Part shown: one piece after another, positions 20,458-30,202 of the stretch
How the letters are laid out: each line of letters opens with the position of its first letter
Position numbering within the stretch: the first letter of the stretch is position 1
Assembly (NCBI RefSeq): GCF_029962835.1
Contig: NC_080577.1
Location: 30,300,501 to 30,364,500, forward strand
DNA length: 64,000 bases
Reading direction: 5' to 3'
Origin: Magnolia sinica
Lineage: Eukaryota; Streptophyta; Magnoliopsida; Magnoliales; Magnoliaceae
The notes under the pieces: model-generated
The model's database searches: none
Told to the model about the DNA's origin: nothing
Seen by the model: the letters and a program-made list of their open reading frames with translations, nothing else
Translations under genes and position numbers: made by a program

Positions 20458-22116
20458 TTGAGGGCTGCGAGTGTTTTCATGCCCAAGTGGGCCCGTGACA
20501 ACACTCGACGTCTCTTGACTGAAGGAGGATTGGTTGAGGGGTTGACTATCCATCGCAGGATTAGACACCGCTTGAAATTCCCTGAGTTAACTGAGGTTAT
20601 GGCTGAAGACCAACCTCCTCTACTTCCACCTAGGGTGGAGGATACCCAAGATGAGAATGAGGTGCAACAGGCACCCCTGCCTCGTACTCTACGAGATTAT
20701 CTACAACTGGCGGGAGTGAGTATGCCCTCATGTATGATTTTTCCTGAGAACACATGACAAATGGACATCAAGCCAGGAGTTATCCAACTCCTTCCCAAAT
20801 TCCATGGACTTGAATCTGAAAGTCCATATTTATATTTGAAAGAGTTTGATGAGATAATAGCTACATTATGTTTTCCTAATGTATCTGAGGATACAATTAG
20901 GCTGAAACTCTTTCCTTTTTCCTTAAAAGAGAAAGCTAAGACGTGGTTACACTCACTACGTCCTAGATCCATTGGCACATGGAACGATATGCAGAAGGAA
21001 TTCATAAAAAAATTCTTTCCACATCATAAAACGATTACCCTCAGGAAAGCAATCATGAACTTTGCCCAAAAGGAAGATGAAACATTCTTCCAATGTTGGG
21101 AAAGGTTCAAAGATTTGGTCAGTTCATGCCCACAACACGGATTTGAAACGTGGCGCATTACAAATTTTTTCTATGATGGACTGACATCTTCCATGCGCCA
21201 AATGGTCGAGACAATGTGTAATGGAGAGTTCATCAACAAAGATGTTGACGAGGTATGGGATTACCTCGATAGTCTCGCTGAAAAAACACAATCATGGGAC
21301 TATTACCCAATGGCGAACACCACGTCTAGGCCGACTCAATTAAAGGAGAAAGGTGGATTATATCTCTTGAAAGAAGAGGATGATCTCAAGTGTAAAGTGA
21401 CTACACTCATAAGGAAAGTTGAGGCCATGGAAGGAAAGAAGGATAAGGTTAATGAAATTGTTTGCGGCATCTGTGATTGCAACATTCACACAACTGAAAA
21501 CTGTCCTACAATACCTGCCTTTCGAGGAGTGTTGAATGAACAAGCCAATGCCATAAATAATTATCAAAGACCTTTTACTGGACCTAACTCCAACACATAC
21601 AATCCTGGCTGGAAAAATCATCCAAACTTTAGTTGGAGGAATGGACAAACGGCGACCCCTCCAGGTTTCTTCAATCAAAAACCAAATCAAGTGAAACCTC
21701 AAGAGGAACCGGTTCAAAATCCCATACAAGAGTTGGCTCAGGCAATGCGGGGAATCACAGATTTTATGCAAAAGATAGATTCTCGTATGACGGTTATAGA
21801 AAAGGGGATGCTTCCTGCACAACCTCTCCCCAATCCTAAACCGCAGTACGAGAATAATGATCCCAGCTCTTCAAATTAGATGGGGCATGCTAAATCCATC
21901 ACCACTCTTAGGAGTGGGAAGATCATTGAGAAAACTCTTCCGGTTAGGCCCGAAAAGCCTCAAGAACCAAAAGAGGACAACAATGATGGATCCAGTGATG
22001 CCCCACAAAAAGTAGAACCGAAACTTCTAGAGAAGCCAGTTGCTCCATTCCCCCAGCGGTTGGTTTCACCAAAACCTCTCTCTAACTCTCAGGATATCCT
22101 AGAGGTGTTGAAATAG
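20458..22116 (+). pseudogene. E3 gag, three nonsense codons
   Basis: A collinear Gag frame from MPKWARDNTRRLL (ATG at 20479; an upstream in-frame TTG at 20458 is an unlikely start) through the capsid-like domain (IKPGVIQLLPKFHGLES, LKLFPFSLKEKAKTW) to a CX2CX4HX4C knuckle (CGICDCNIHTTENC, about 21462-21503) and a Pro/Glu-rich tail. It is broken only by TGA at 20755, TAG at 21877 and TAG at 22114. E1 has Gly, Gln and Gln at those places, so each is a simple substitution. The main open piece 20761-21879 is 372 codons. Confidence 0.85.
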
Positions 22117-22896
22117 GTGAAAGTCAACATTCCTCTACTTGATGTCGTTAAACAGATACCTTCATATGCCAAATTCCTAAAAGACTTATGCACGACCAAG
22201 CGACGGAAAATTATTCAAAAGAAAATCTTCTTGACCGAGAAAGTGAGTGCCATCCTGAAGCAAGACGTGCCGCAGAAATTCAAGGATCCCGGTAGCCCAA
22301 CCATATCATGTGTAATCGGGAACCATCGAATTGATCACGCACTTCTTGACTTAGGAGCGAGCGTCAATCTGATTCCCTACTCGGTATACAAACAGTTAGG
22401 TTTGGGTGAATTAAAACCCACCCTAACCACACTACAACTTGCTGATCGCTCTGTTCGTGTACCAAGAGGGATAATTGAGGATGTGTTAGTCCAGGTCGAT
22501 AGATTTTACTACCCTGTAGATTTTATCATCCTGGACACCGAACCCATCAATAACATGAGCACTCAGATTCCCGTCATTCTTGGTCGCCCATTCCTTGCCA
22601 CATCAAATGCAATTATCAATTGCAGGAATGGTATCATGACTATGTCTTTTGGAAATTTGATATTGGAGTCAAATATTTTTTTCAATAATGGCAGCAACAT
22701 AGAGGATGATGACGATTTCCACGACATTAACATGATTGACTCTTACGTGGAAGATACGACAGCTCTAACCTTATCCTCTGACCATCTGGAGACGTGCCTG
22801 GCCCACTCCCATGATTTTGATGATGACATGATTAGGGAGACGTGTGCCTTGCTTGATACTGCACCGGTACTTGAAGTTAACCGGTGGAGGCCACAA
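22117..22896 (+). pseudogene. E3 aspartic protease with intact active site, truncated pol
   Basis: Retropepsin-like region continuing the gag frame after the TAG at 22114. The active site reads LLDLGASVNLIPY with the catalytic Asp codon at 22348-22350, followed by ILGRPFLATSNAIIN. It is the intact form of the site mutated in E1. The frame runs on past the pol sequence (last shared word RWRPQFEE) through the junction at 22897 into inverted LTR and stops at 23113-23115. About 70 residues of the 332-codon frame are therefore antisense LTR, not protein homology. Confidence 0.82.
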
Positions 22897-23630
22897 TTTG
22901 AAGAAATCATGGCCCTCTACAAGATGGACGGCTTGGATCATTCACTAGGACAATGTGTGGGGCCCACTGGCGTCCGTAAAACGGCCAGCGTCGTCCGTTA
23001 CGCAGCGCGAAACGGCTGCTGCCGTGTTTGGGAAGGAGACGCCGGTCAGCGCTTCGGTGCGGCTCGGGTCTATGTGTGCTGTGCACACACACATCACATA
23101 CGGGCCCCACAGTGATGTGTTTCAACAATCTGATCCATCCATTCATTTTCCCATCTTATTTAAACCGTCGAGACAAAAGTTGAGGCAGTTCCAGATATCA
23201 GGTGGGCCCAGAATCAGCGGTTTATGGGCTGATCTGTCAGTTGGGGTACTTCCATAGTGATCCGAGGGCTGAAATTTGATATGTACGGTTAATTTATGGC
23301 CCTCAGGCCATGTATGAAGTTTTGAGCCAATCAGATGGCAAGAACTATGTGATCTTGCATTTTTCACCAATTTCGGGCCTCTTTAACGTGAATGGTCTGC
23401 TTTCCTCGGACCCTTGATGCATAATTCCATCGATCTTCGTCTCCTGGAGTCCGTCCCTTGCCTTGGGTGTCATCAGAGCGTTAAATCCATGCTTTTAGTA
23501 CCCTTTTCCAGTCCAAGCTTGTGAATACACCCTGCATCACAAACATGATTAAATCAGACCGTTTAAACAATACTATGTTTGTAAATCCAAGTAACAACTG
23601 GGTCTGATATGCAATATTTGACCCTCAATA
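22897..23630 (-). repeat. Inverted 734-bp U3 fragment closing E3
   Basis: The reverse complement matches 17451-18184 at the same length with only scattered substitutions (several per few hundred bases by eye). The join to protease/pol sequence falls in TTTGAAGA (22897-22904). That word is present both in the native pol sequence (compare E1 near 7110) and in the U3, giving 8 bp of microhomology. Confidence 0.9.
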
Positions 23631-23635
23631 AGGAG
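23631..23635. repeat. Target site duplication AGGAG of element E3, right copy
   Basis: Identical to 17446-17450. It is followed by AAACCTCGC, the continuation of the E2 leader. Confidence 0.9.
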
Positions 23636-23638
23636 AAA

Positions 23639-23654
23639 CCTCGCTTTGATACCA
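23639..23654 (-). promoter_or_regulatory. E2 primer binding site (initiator tRNA-Met type)
   Basis: The minus strand reads TGGTATCAAAGCGAGG three bases inside the 5' LTR. It matches the TGGTATCAGAGC primer site used by many plant LTR elements apart from one G-to-A change. Confidence 0.8.
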
Positions 23655-23657
23655 AAT

Positions 23658-24386
23658 TGACGTAGGGGAGGACGTGAGGTTGAGCACCGTCTTCCTCAAG
23701 AGGATAACTATTCCAAATCCACGGAACTTCTCTGGACTCCTCACAGAGACTTCTCGAATCCACGAGAAAAGAAAGCAGAAAATAGAAATAAATTCTAATA
23801 AATTCGAAATTGATTGATGAATAATTAAAAACGAGTTCACAACCCTTTAAATAAGGGTACCAAGCATTGAGAAAGAAATCAGAATCAAACTACAACTCAA
23901 ACTCCTAGAATCCACGACTTACTATAAATAGTAAACTTACTATTTATAGACGATCGTGATGTCTACTAGTGCGCAAGGTTTTCGGCCAAAAATAGTAAGT
24001 GTCCTATTTGGCTTCACCAAACCGTTTCTCCTAATTATTTAAAGCTCTTTTCACATTGGGCGCAACTCCTAAAGCCCGACGGATGAAGAGTTATAATCAA
24101 ACTAAAACTTACTATTTATAGTAAAAACGAAATTAAAACAGGGAAACGACCGTCGATCAAGGGGTTTTTCGCAATTCCGGGCTGTGCAACCCGGCGTAGC
24201 TGGGTTGGTTGGTTGGCTAAAGTAGCTCGTTCTACCCTAAAATCATATATTTTACGTTAGATAACTCATTCCGGATTGCGAGATACGCCCGATCTAAGGT
24301 CCGATGGTCCGGATCACTTCTGTCATCGACCGGGCCTTTTCTGATCCATCTTGGCCATGAAACTGTCCGCGACTCGCTCTACATCA
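23658..24386 (-). repeat. E2 5' LTR
   Basis: An unbroken 729-bp LTR running TGATGTAG (24386) to CCCCTACGTCA (23658) on the minus strand. It preserves the uninterrupted version of the site where E1 inserted in the sister LTR. The 28-bp TATA palindrome is at 23922-23949 and a second TATA-bearing palindrome is at 24109-24124. Confidence 0.9.
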
Positions 24387-24391
24387 GTGTA
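24387..24391. repeat. Target site duplication GTGTA of element E2, right copy
   Basis: Identical to 294-298 and immediately outside the 5' LTR terminus. Confidence 0.88.
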
Positions 24392-24786
24392 TGACCCTTC
24401 AATCAGGTCCATGTCATGTTCAACATGCATGCTGTGAAATGAATGGCCCAGATCAATCACACGCGTGCCATCCGACGGTGGTAGAGATAAACTCATATTG
24501 AGGTCAAACCAGTGGGATCAGTTAAAAAAGAAAAAGCCATAATGCTCCATCGAAAATGTTTCGCGTAACTCTTCTGCATGTTGTAGCTCGTGTGGTAGCT
24601 CGTGTGGCACAAAAACAATATGAAAAACAGAAATGTAGATATGTCCTCTCTCTCTTATATTAACCGAGGCTAGATAGATGGACGGAGTGGATTTCTCACA
24701 TGCTTCACTGTGGGTCCTGCTTACAACTCTAGTACAAGTTCTTTCAGCAATTAATATACACTGAACTAAGCTCGAGTAACCCCAGT
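24392..24786. other. Intergenic DNA, no gene seen
   Basis: Continues the sequence left of E2. It contains an arm fragment of the MITE-like family (GATGGACGGAGTGGATTTC near 24677) but no credible frame. Confidence 0.5.
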
Positions 24787-25341
24787 ATGGTGGAAACGGA
24801 TCGGCTACTCCCCCTACCACCAGCACCGTGGCTGGTGGTCGGTGCTCTGTGGGCCCTACCATTATACCATTATGTATGTGTTTCATCCATTCCGTTCAAC
24901 CATTTTAACAGCTTATTTTAGGATTGATTACAAATATTAGAGGGATATAAATCTCAGGTGGACCACATCACAGGAAAACAATAGTGATTGGATATCCACC
25001 ATTAAAATCCTCCTAAGGCCCACTGTACTGTTTATTTGACATTTAATCTGTTTATTAGGTAATACAGACCTAGATGAAGGGAAAAAACTAAGATCAGCTT
25101 GATCCAAAACTTTTATGGCCCCCAAAAAGTTTTTAATGGTCGACATTCTTTCAACACTGTTTCCTGTAATGTGGTCCACTTGAGATTTGGATATACCTCA
25201 CTTTTGGTCTCATGTTATAAAATGATCTATAAAAATAGATAGACGGCATGGATGAAACACATACATCATAGTGGGGTCCACAGAGCACCGATCATCAGCC
25301 ATTGGCTGGTGGCAGGGGAGTAGCCAATCCAGTAACATGGT
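24787..25341. mobile_element. MITE-like palindromic element M1
   Basis: Imperfect terminal inverted repeats: GGCTACTCCCCCTACCACC at the left and its counterpart near 25305-25330, with GGTCGGTGCTCTGTGG against CCACAGAGCACCGATC. The halves also mirror each other (GGTGGACCAC ... GTGGTCCACTTGAG). No open frame is present. I could not settle the target duplication, so the superfamily is undetermined. Confidence 0.6.
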
Positions 25342-25359
25342 GCACCACCTAGTTACATT

Positions 25360-25655
25360 CCAAAACATGGATTGGATGATGTCCACCGTTGAAACCTTCT
25401 TATTTATTTGTCATCTAATCTGTTCATAAGATTACATAGACATGGTTGAAAGGAAAACACAAATATCAGCTTGACCCGAAACCTCTGTGGCCCCTAAGAA
25501 GTTTTCAACAGTGGGCATGCAATTCCTACTTCTGGTGTGGTCCACTTGAGGTTTGGATATGGTTCAAGTTTGAGCTCATGCCCTAAAATGATCTGAAAAA
25601 TGGATGGACGGCGTGGATAAGACACATACATCATGGTGGCCCCATATCTTAGTTA
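25360..25655. repeat. Partial MITE-like element related to M1
   Basis: Contains the right-half arm in order: GGTCCACTTGAGGTTTGGAT, CTCATGCCCTAAAATGATC, ATGGATGGACGGCGTGGAT, ACATACATCATGGTGG. The left half is short, so it looks truncated. Confidence 0.5.
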
Positions 25656-25996
25656 CTCAGTAGGCAATTGGTGTCCATCTTCATCGTGGGCCAGAGGTAT
25701 CCTAGATTTCACACACACATGACATGGCACTTTCGACTAGTTGGATTGCATGTGAACTCTTTCTTGCCATATATATTGGAGTTCTCTTTCTTACAAAAGC
25801 TGGTTTCTAGCTAATAGATGTAACATATAGAGGTTAAAGTTTCTCTCATTTGTTCTCAATCAGGAGCTCTCCACCCAGTGGACCTTATCATGGATGACCC
25901 ACACTAAAAATCAAACATATTGAACAGTCCTAGCTACATCTTTATGCACCGTTCCCCCATGAATATGGAGCGTTTACCATCTTCATATTTTTCGGT

Positions 25997-27080
25997 CAGT
26001 TTTGAAGGCCATTCATGGAATGGCTGTGATGGTCCATAAGGGTGGCTTTCATCCCATTTTCATTACACAGTACCAGCAAAGAGAAGGACGATCTCGGTTT
26101 CTACATCCCCTGCCATATGTACGGTGGAGGGAGGGTTTTCACTTCTGACAAGTGGGGCCCATCACTCAGTAATCCAGACTATTGGTCTGTTTGCTCAAAA
26201 ATATTCTCGATGGGGTAATCTTAACCGTCTCAGTTGTAGCCTAGAGATAGACAGTTAAGAGATATACACAAAGTCACAAGATTGGTCGTTGGGTTTTCCA
26301 GTCGGGGAGATTTTTTACGCATGGTCCATCCAGGGTGGGAGGAGACAGACCAACGGTCTAGATTACCGAAATAGTCTGGACTCCACGTGCAATCCAACCG
26401 AGGTTTGCTAATTCCAGAGGCATGTGAAGCCGTACATATCCATCCACAGGCACACGTGCAAATAAAAAATGTGGGTGTGAGATCTGATCACTCCATAATT
26501 CTTGGATCTTCTCACTAAAAAATCAAACAATTTCACTCTTAAGGTTAACCACAATGTACAGAGTAGAAGTACGGTTAATTTTTATTAATTTTCTTTCCCA
26601 GTCATTCATTTCTTTTAATATGTTGTGTGGCCCCACCTGGGATGTGAAATGGCCTAAGTTTCATGTACAAGATCTAAACAGTGTGTCTCACCTAATGGGC
26701 TGCTCGGATCTCCAGTTCCGTGCATTGTAAGACACCCAAGCTATGTGGGGTCCGTTGTATATCTAAAATCCACTACGTTCATCACGTGGGAACCATTATT
26801 TGGACTGTACGTGGATGACAAAAGCCCAACCAAAAACTCATATAGGCCACACGAACAAAAACAATGTAAAATTACTCCTAAAACTACCAAGTTCATACGG
26901 TGTGACCCTATTGAGTTTTGCATATTCTTATTTTTCTTGCTTCACTTCCTCCAGACGAATACACCGGATTAATGGTACGATGAAAGATACACGCTATGGT
27001 GTCTGGTATGAGAAAAATCGAACTGATCTTATGTATGAGACTTGTGGCTAGAGAGCCATCATAGTAGACTCGCTGAACTA
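25997..27080. other. Duplication copy A: no gene seen in the left part
   Basis: Unique-looking noncoding DNA with a few MITE-like words (GTGGGGTCCGTTG). Short open frames here are not accompanied by recognisable motifs. Confidence 0.45.
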
Positions 27081-27960
27081 CCAATGTACCTGCTATTAGG
27101 GAAGCTGGACGAGTAAGAAAACTTGATGGCCGGATGAAACCAGTCAATCAAGCTTGGCACTAAGATTCATCGGCCGACTTGGACCTCAAATATCGATGGA
27201 CCCCAGACACTGACCTGGACCTCAAATACCGACCTTTACCCCGGACATTGACCTCAGCTTCGACTTCGGAATAAAAAGATCCGGGGAACATCTTGCAACG
27301 TATAAAAATAGGATCGGTCCGACGAGATCATGGCCAATGCTCATGCTAATCAAGGCAAAATCAGAGATATTCTTGAGAACGTATTCCGATTTCAATACGA
27401 GCGCCTTCAACGAATCCACTTAGATACGCATATCGCATAAAAAAAACCTATAAATATATAGGCATCAAAGGGTCCCCTGCTACAACTGGCACCCCTAGTG
27501 TCCCTCGTTTTTCCAATAAAGTGCAGGTACCCATCCGCTTTCAAGACGTGTTATGGTATTGTCCAGATTCGAGAAATAAAAGTATACACACATAAACTTA
27601 TGGTTGGCATCTCATCTCCATTGTTCCAAATGGGTGTGGCCCAATTGAGTTGTAAGCCTAGCTGATTTTTGGCCTTATGGCTAACATCCAGGCATAGCCT
27701 AATAGACAATGAACTCTACGTATAAAAGATCACGGCGCCAAAGATAGTGTTTTATGCACTACTTAAACAGTTATTGCAGAGGATTTCCATCCGAAAAACA
27801 ATCTGATTCCATCTCACGAAAGGTCCAGATCATCCACACATTTGACACGTCAGCGCATGTGGGGACTGAGGAGAGCAGGGTTCCTGAGAAAGCATGGTAC
27901 CTGTTTACCAGTATATTCTACTCCCTAACATTGACTCAAAATCCTTGATAATTAAAATCC
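27081..27960 (+). other. LTR-like or promoter-like segment with TATA box
   Basis: Repeated GACCTCAAAT..CGAC words (27180-27250) are followed by CCTATAAATATATAGG at 27447-27462. That resembles U3 repeats and a core promoter of an LTR, but no TG...CA termini or duplication were found. Copy B has CCTAAAAATATATAGG at the same place. Low confidence. Confidence 0.25.
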
Positions 27961-27989
27961 TAAAAGCTTTTAGCCAAAAAAGAGATGTC

Positions 27990-28960
27990 AAACCTTTCAT
28001 TTTTTTGGGGGTCAAATGTGTATGTAAGATGTACTCCAACCATTAAATGTGTGCTATCACGTGGGGCAAGGATGAAAAAAATTAAGTTGATCATTCAGGT
28101 GAGCCACACCAAAGGAAATAGTTGCAAGAGATACATCTACCCTTGATTCTTATAGGGACCACCATGATTATTATATAAAATCCACTTCAATCGTTAGACG
28201 CCACACCAATATTTAGGAATAAGGCCCAAAAATCAGGTACATCCATGATCTAGTTGGGCTAGGTCGGTCACAGCAAGAGGAACAGTTTGGAGGGTGAGTA
28301 TTATCTTGTATATTATTTTCAATTATGTGGCCCACTTGAATTTGGAATAAAGCTAATTTTTTTACCACGAGCCTATCATGGTGTGGCACACTTGACACGT
28401 GGGGTGGATTTCACATCAACTCCAAGGCAGGCCCCGCCCAAGTTGCAACCGGCTTTTCCAAAAATTACATGAGCATACCTTTGAGGTGTATATGTATATC
28501 AAAATGATTCTTCATGGGACGCCCACCCATTATTTTTAAGGGGACCACCGTGAAGTTTACGTGAGATCTACTCTGACAACTAAACGTGTAATAGTAAGTC
28601 ATGCAAAAGGCTAGAAAATTAGAATGACTTGTGATTTAGGTGGTGCCACAACAAGAAGACAATTGTGAGAGAGAAATCCACCCTTGATATTTACAGGGCC
28701 AGCCATCATGATTATATAAAATCCACTCCAACCAATGGATATCACACTAAAACTTATATCTAAAACCCAAACATCAAGCTTGTCTATTATCAAATGGGCC
28801 ATATGAAGTGAAATTTTTTTGAGGGTAAGTGTTACCTTGTACTGTGGCCCACATAAAATAAGAACATAGCTTAATTTTGGGCCCTAGGCCTAACATGGGA
28901 TGACATGCCTAGTAATTAAGGTGGAATTTACATAAACATAATGGTGGACTCACTTGAGCC
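27990..28960. repeat. Cluster of MITE-like arms, copy A
   Basis: Several reiterated arms of the form GTGGACCACACC / ATGATTATATAAAATCCACT / AATCGTTAGACGCCACACC occur in both orientations (about 28080-28210, 28320-28410, 28620-28760 and 28800-28900). No frame is credible. It corresponds to about 56640-57580 in copy B. Confidence 0.45.
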
Positions 28961-29650
28961 AAAAATCTCTTTTCTAGTGTCAAATAACTTTGCCCACTTT
29001 TATAAAGCAATTCAAATTTGAAATTTGAAATTGATTTTTTAAACCACAACAGCCAAATCGACCTAATGGGCTTTTGGACATCTTAGTCCAAGCTCGGCCC
29101 AGCACTTAGGTCTAATACTTCAGACCAAGCCCGGCCGAGATGAGACGTACAGGCCCAGAAGCCCAACGGGCCATTGTCATCTTAATTCTAATGATTACTT
29201 TAATAAATGTAGTTACTTGTAAGTAGACTTAGTTGACTAAATAGACTGGCTGTTTGGTTTCTATTGTAATTTCCACGAAATACCATTGAGAAAACTATTT
29301 CCACTAGTTGTCTCCACGGAAAGTGCCGTACCCAAGATGCTCCCGTAATGGGCAGGGTGTTGACTAAAACAATCACGCCCTAAACGTATTACAAGCGAAC
29401 ACGCATGGTATTTTCATGGCAGCCTCCTAACCTCCATAGGCAAACCCGTCATTTCTCTAATAAAAATTTTCATTCGATTATAAAAATCCAATTTTCCTTC
29501 GAATCTTCACATAATTTCGTAGAATTACCATCGTTATAGCTAATTTATTATGATAATTTCGATTTATTGATCGATCAATCGCAACCGATTGTAAAGAAGA
29601 TCTAAGCTATAAAATGACACCCAAATACCCACATCTTAATTTAGCAAAAA
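28961..29650. other. Region upstream of the 183-codon frame, copy A
   Basis: No frame. The first part is AT-rich and contains CAAATTTGAAATTTGAAATTG; GGCCCAGAAGCCCAACGGGCC lies near 29153. No clear TATA box within 100 bp of the ATG. Confidence 0.35.
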
Positions 29651-30202
29651 ATGGAGCGAACTCGATTTCGGGCAAACCGGAGACGTCCCATTCTACCTCT
29701 GCACCGTCCGATTGTAAGACGTGGCACGCGCTATGGAGAAACAAGGATGAACGAGGCGGTCTTCGTGTTCGCACTCTCCGCCGTAGCGGCTCTTCTCCAG
29801 TCGAGGCCACCCACCGCATCAGAAACACACCAACCGACGTCGATGAACATCTTCATCTTCTCCATCCTTGTGTCGTTCTGCGCCTCCATCGCATCGATGA
29901 CACTCCCACGTAGCTTGATCTGGATCGTTTGTGCATCAGGCCGTGTTGCCATCTTCTCAGCGGCGCTAGCATTAGCGTCTTTCACCTCAAACGTTCTTCC
30001 ACACACATTCTGGTGGGCCGCATATGTCTCTTGTATCGTGCCTTTGTTTAACTTGTGTCCCTGGGTAGGTGCACTGTGCCTTCGGTGGCTCAGGCATGTT
30101 TTCCGGTGCCTTCGGCGGAGAATTTTGGAGGTGGGTCAGGAAGTCCGACGTTGGATTGATTCAATGTGGAGCCCAGATGGACCAGCTTTACCTGAGCCCT
30201 GA
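29651..30202 (+). CDS. Hypothetical hydrophobic protein, 183 aa, copy A
   Basis: I do not recognise a family. The first 32 residues are Arg-rich. Hydrophobic segments at about residues 36-50, 66-83, 88-111 and 120-137 could span a membrane, and the C-terminus is basic with HVFRCLRRRILEVGQEVRR. Met33 (MNEAVFVFALSA) and Met65 are alternative starts. The local GC content is higher than in the flanks. The same frame is open in the copy at 58276-58827. I count ten substitutions between the copies, two silent and eight replacing residues (for example I72V, T119K, V139I, L142P), which is no sign of purifying selection. It could be a decaying gene, a gene fragment or a chance frame. No intron or poly(A) signal was established. 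Confidence 0.35.
   Translation: MERTRFRANRRRPILPLHRPIVRRGTRYGETRMNEAVFVFALSAVAALLQSRPPTASETHQPTSMNIFIFSILVSFCASIASMTLPRSLIWIVCASGRVAIFSAALALASFTSNVLPHTFWWAAYVSCIVPLFNLCPWVGALCLRWLRHVFRCLRRRILEVGQEVRRWIDSMWSPDGPALPEP

Larger units (their letters stand above)
17451..23630 (+). mobile_element. E3: Athila-family element with inverted U3 at its 3' end
   Basis: A 6180-bp insertion flanked by AGGAG. It has a complete 5' LTR (17451-19690), primer site, leader, gag and protease in the plus orientation. At 22897-22904 it switches into a 734-bp reverse complement of positions 17451-18184 of its own LTR and ends there. RT, RNase H, integrase and a normal 3' LTR are absent. Both outer ends are therefore U3 ends, and the element has 734-bp terminal inverted repeats. 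The right terminus reads CAATA rather than CAACA, one C-to-T change from the canonical end. The intact duplication suggests the molecule was already rearranged when integrated, using integrase supplied by another copy. Confidence 0.88.
299..24386 (-). mobile_element. E2: CRM-like Ty3/gypsy chromovirus containing two nested elements
   Basis: A minus-strand LTR retrotransposon bounded by GTGTA duplications. From 5' to 3' on the minus strand it has a 5' LTR (23658-24386), an iMet-type primer site (23639-23654), gag (17438 to about 16110), protease, reverse transcriptase, RNase H, integrase (to 12900), a polypurine tract, and a 3' LTR split into 12549-12960 and 299-619. E1 (620-12548) lies inside the 3' LTR and E3 (17451-23630) in the leader. 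Without the insertions it is about 6 kb. Integrase wording ([19 protein letters not shown]) and a tail reading into the LTR suggest the CRM lineage; Galadriel or Reina are alternatives. Several stops and a lost integrase glutamate make it inactive. Confidence 0.85.

Noticed and set aside
22955..23257. Open frames in the 22900-23400 region that mirror frames at 17711-18174
   Set aside because: They are sense and antisense readings of the same U3 sequence in its two orientations, not genes.
17451..23630. E3 as an ordinary element whose 3' half was deleted after insertion
   Set aside because: A simple deletion would leave a direct LTR or none, not an inverted U3 that ends exactly at the LTR terminus beside the duplicated AGGAG.
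17451..23630. E3 formed by classic autointegration
   Set aside because: Self-integration of linear cDNA gives circles, not a linear form with two U3 ends able to integrate. Strand switching fits better, though this is not proven.
24787..25341. Assigning M1 (and M2, M4) to a named DNA transposon superfamily
   Set aside because: No unambiguous target duplication could be read, unlike M3.
27222..27419. 65-codon frame shared by both duplicates (also 55929-56126)
   Set aside because: Sharing is explained by the duplication. No motif, and it overlaps an LTR-like promoter segment.
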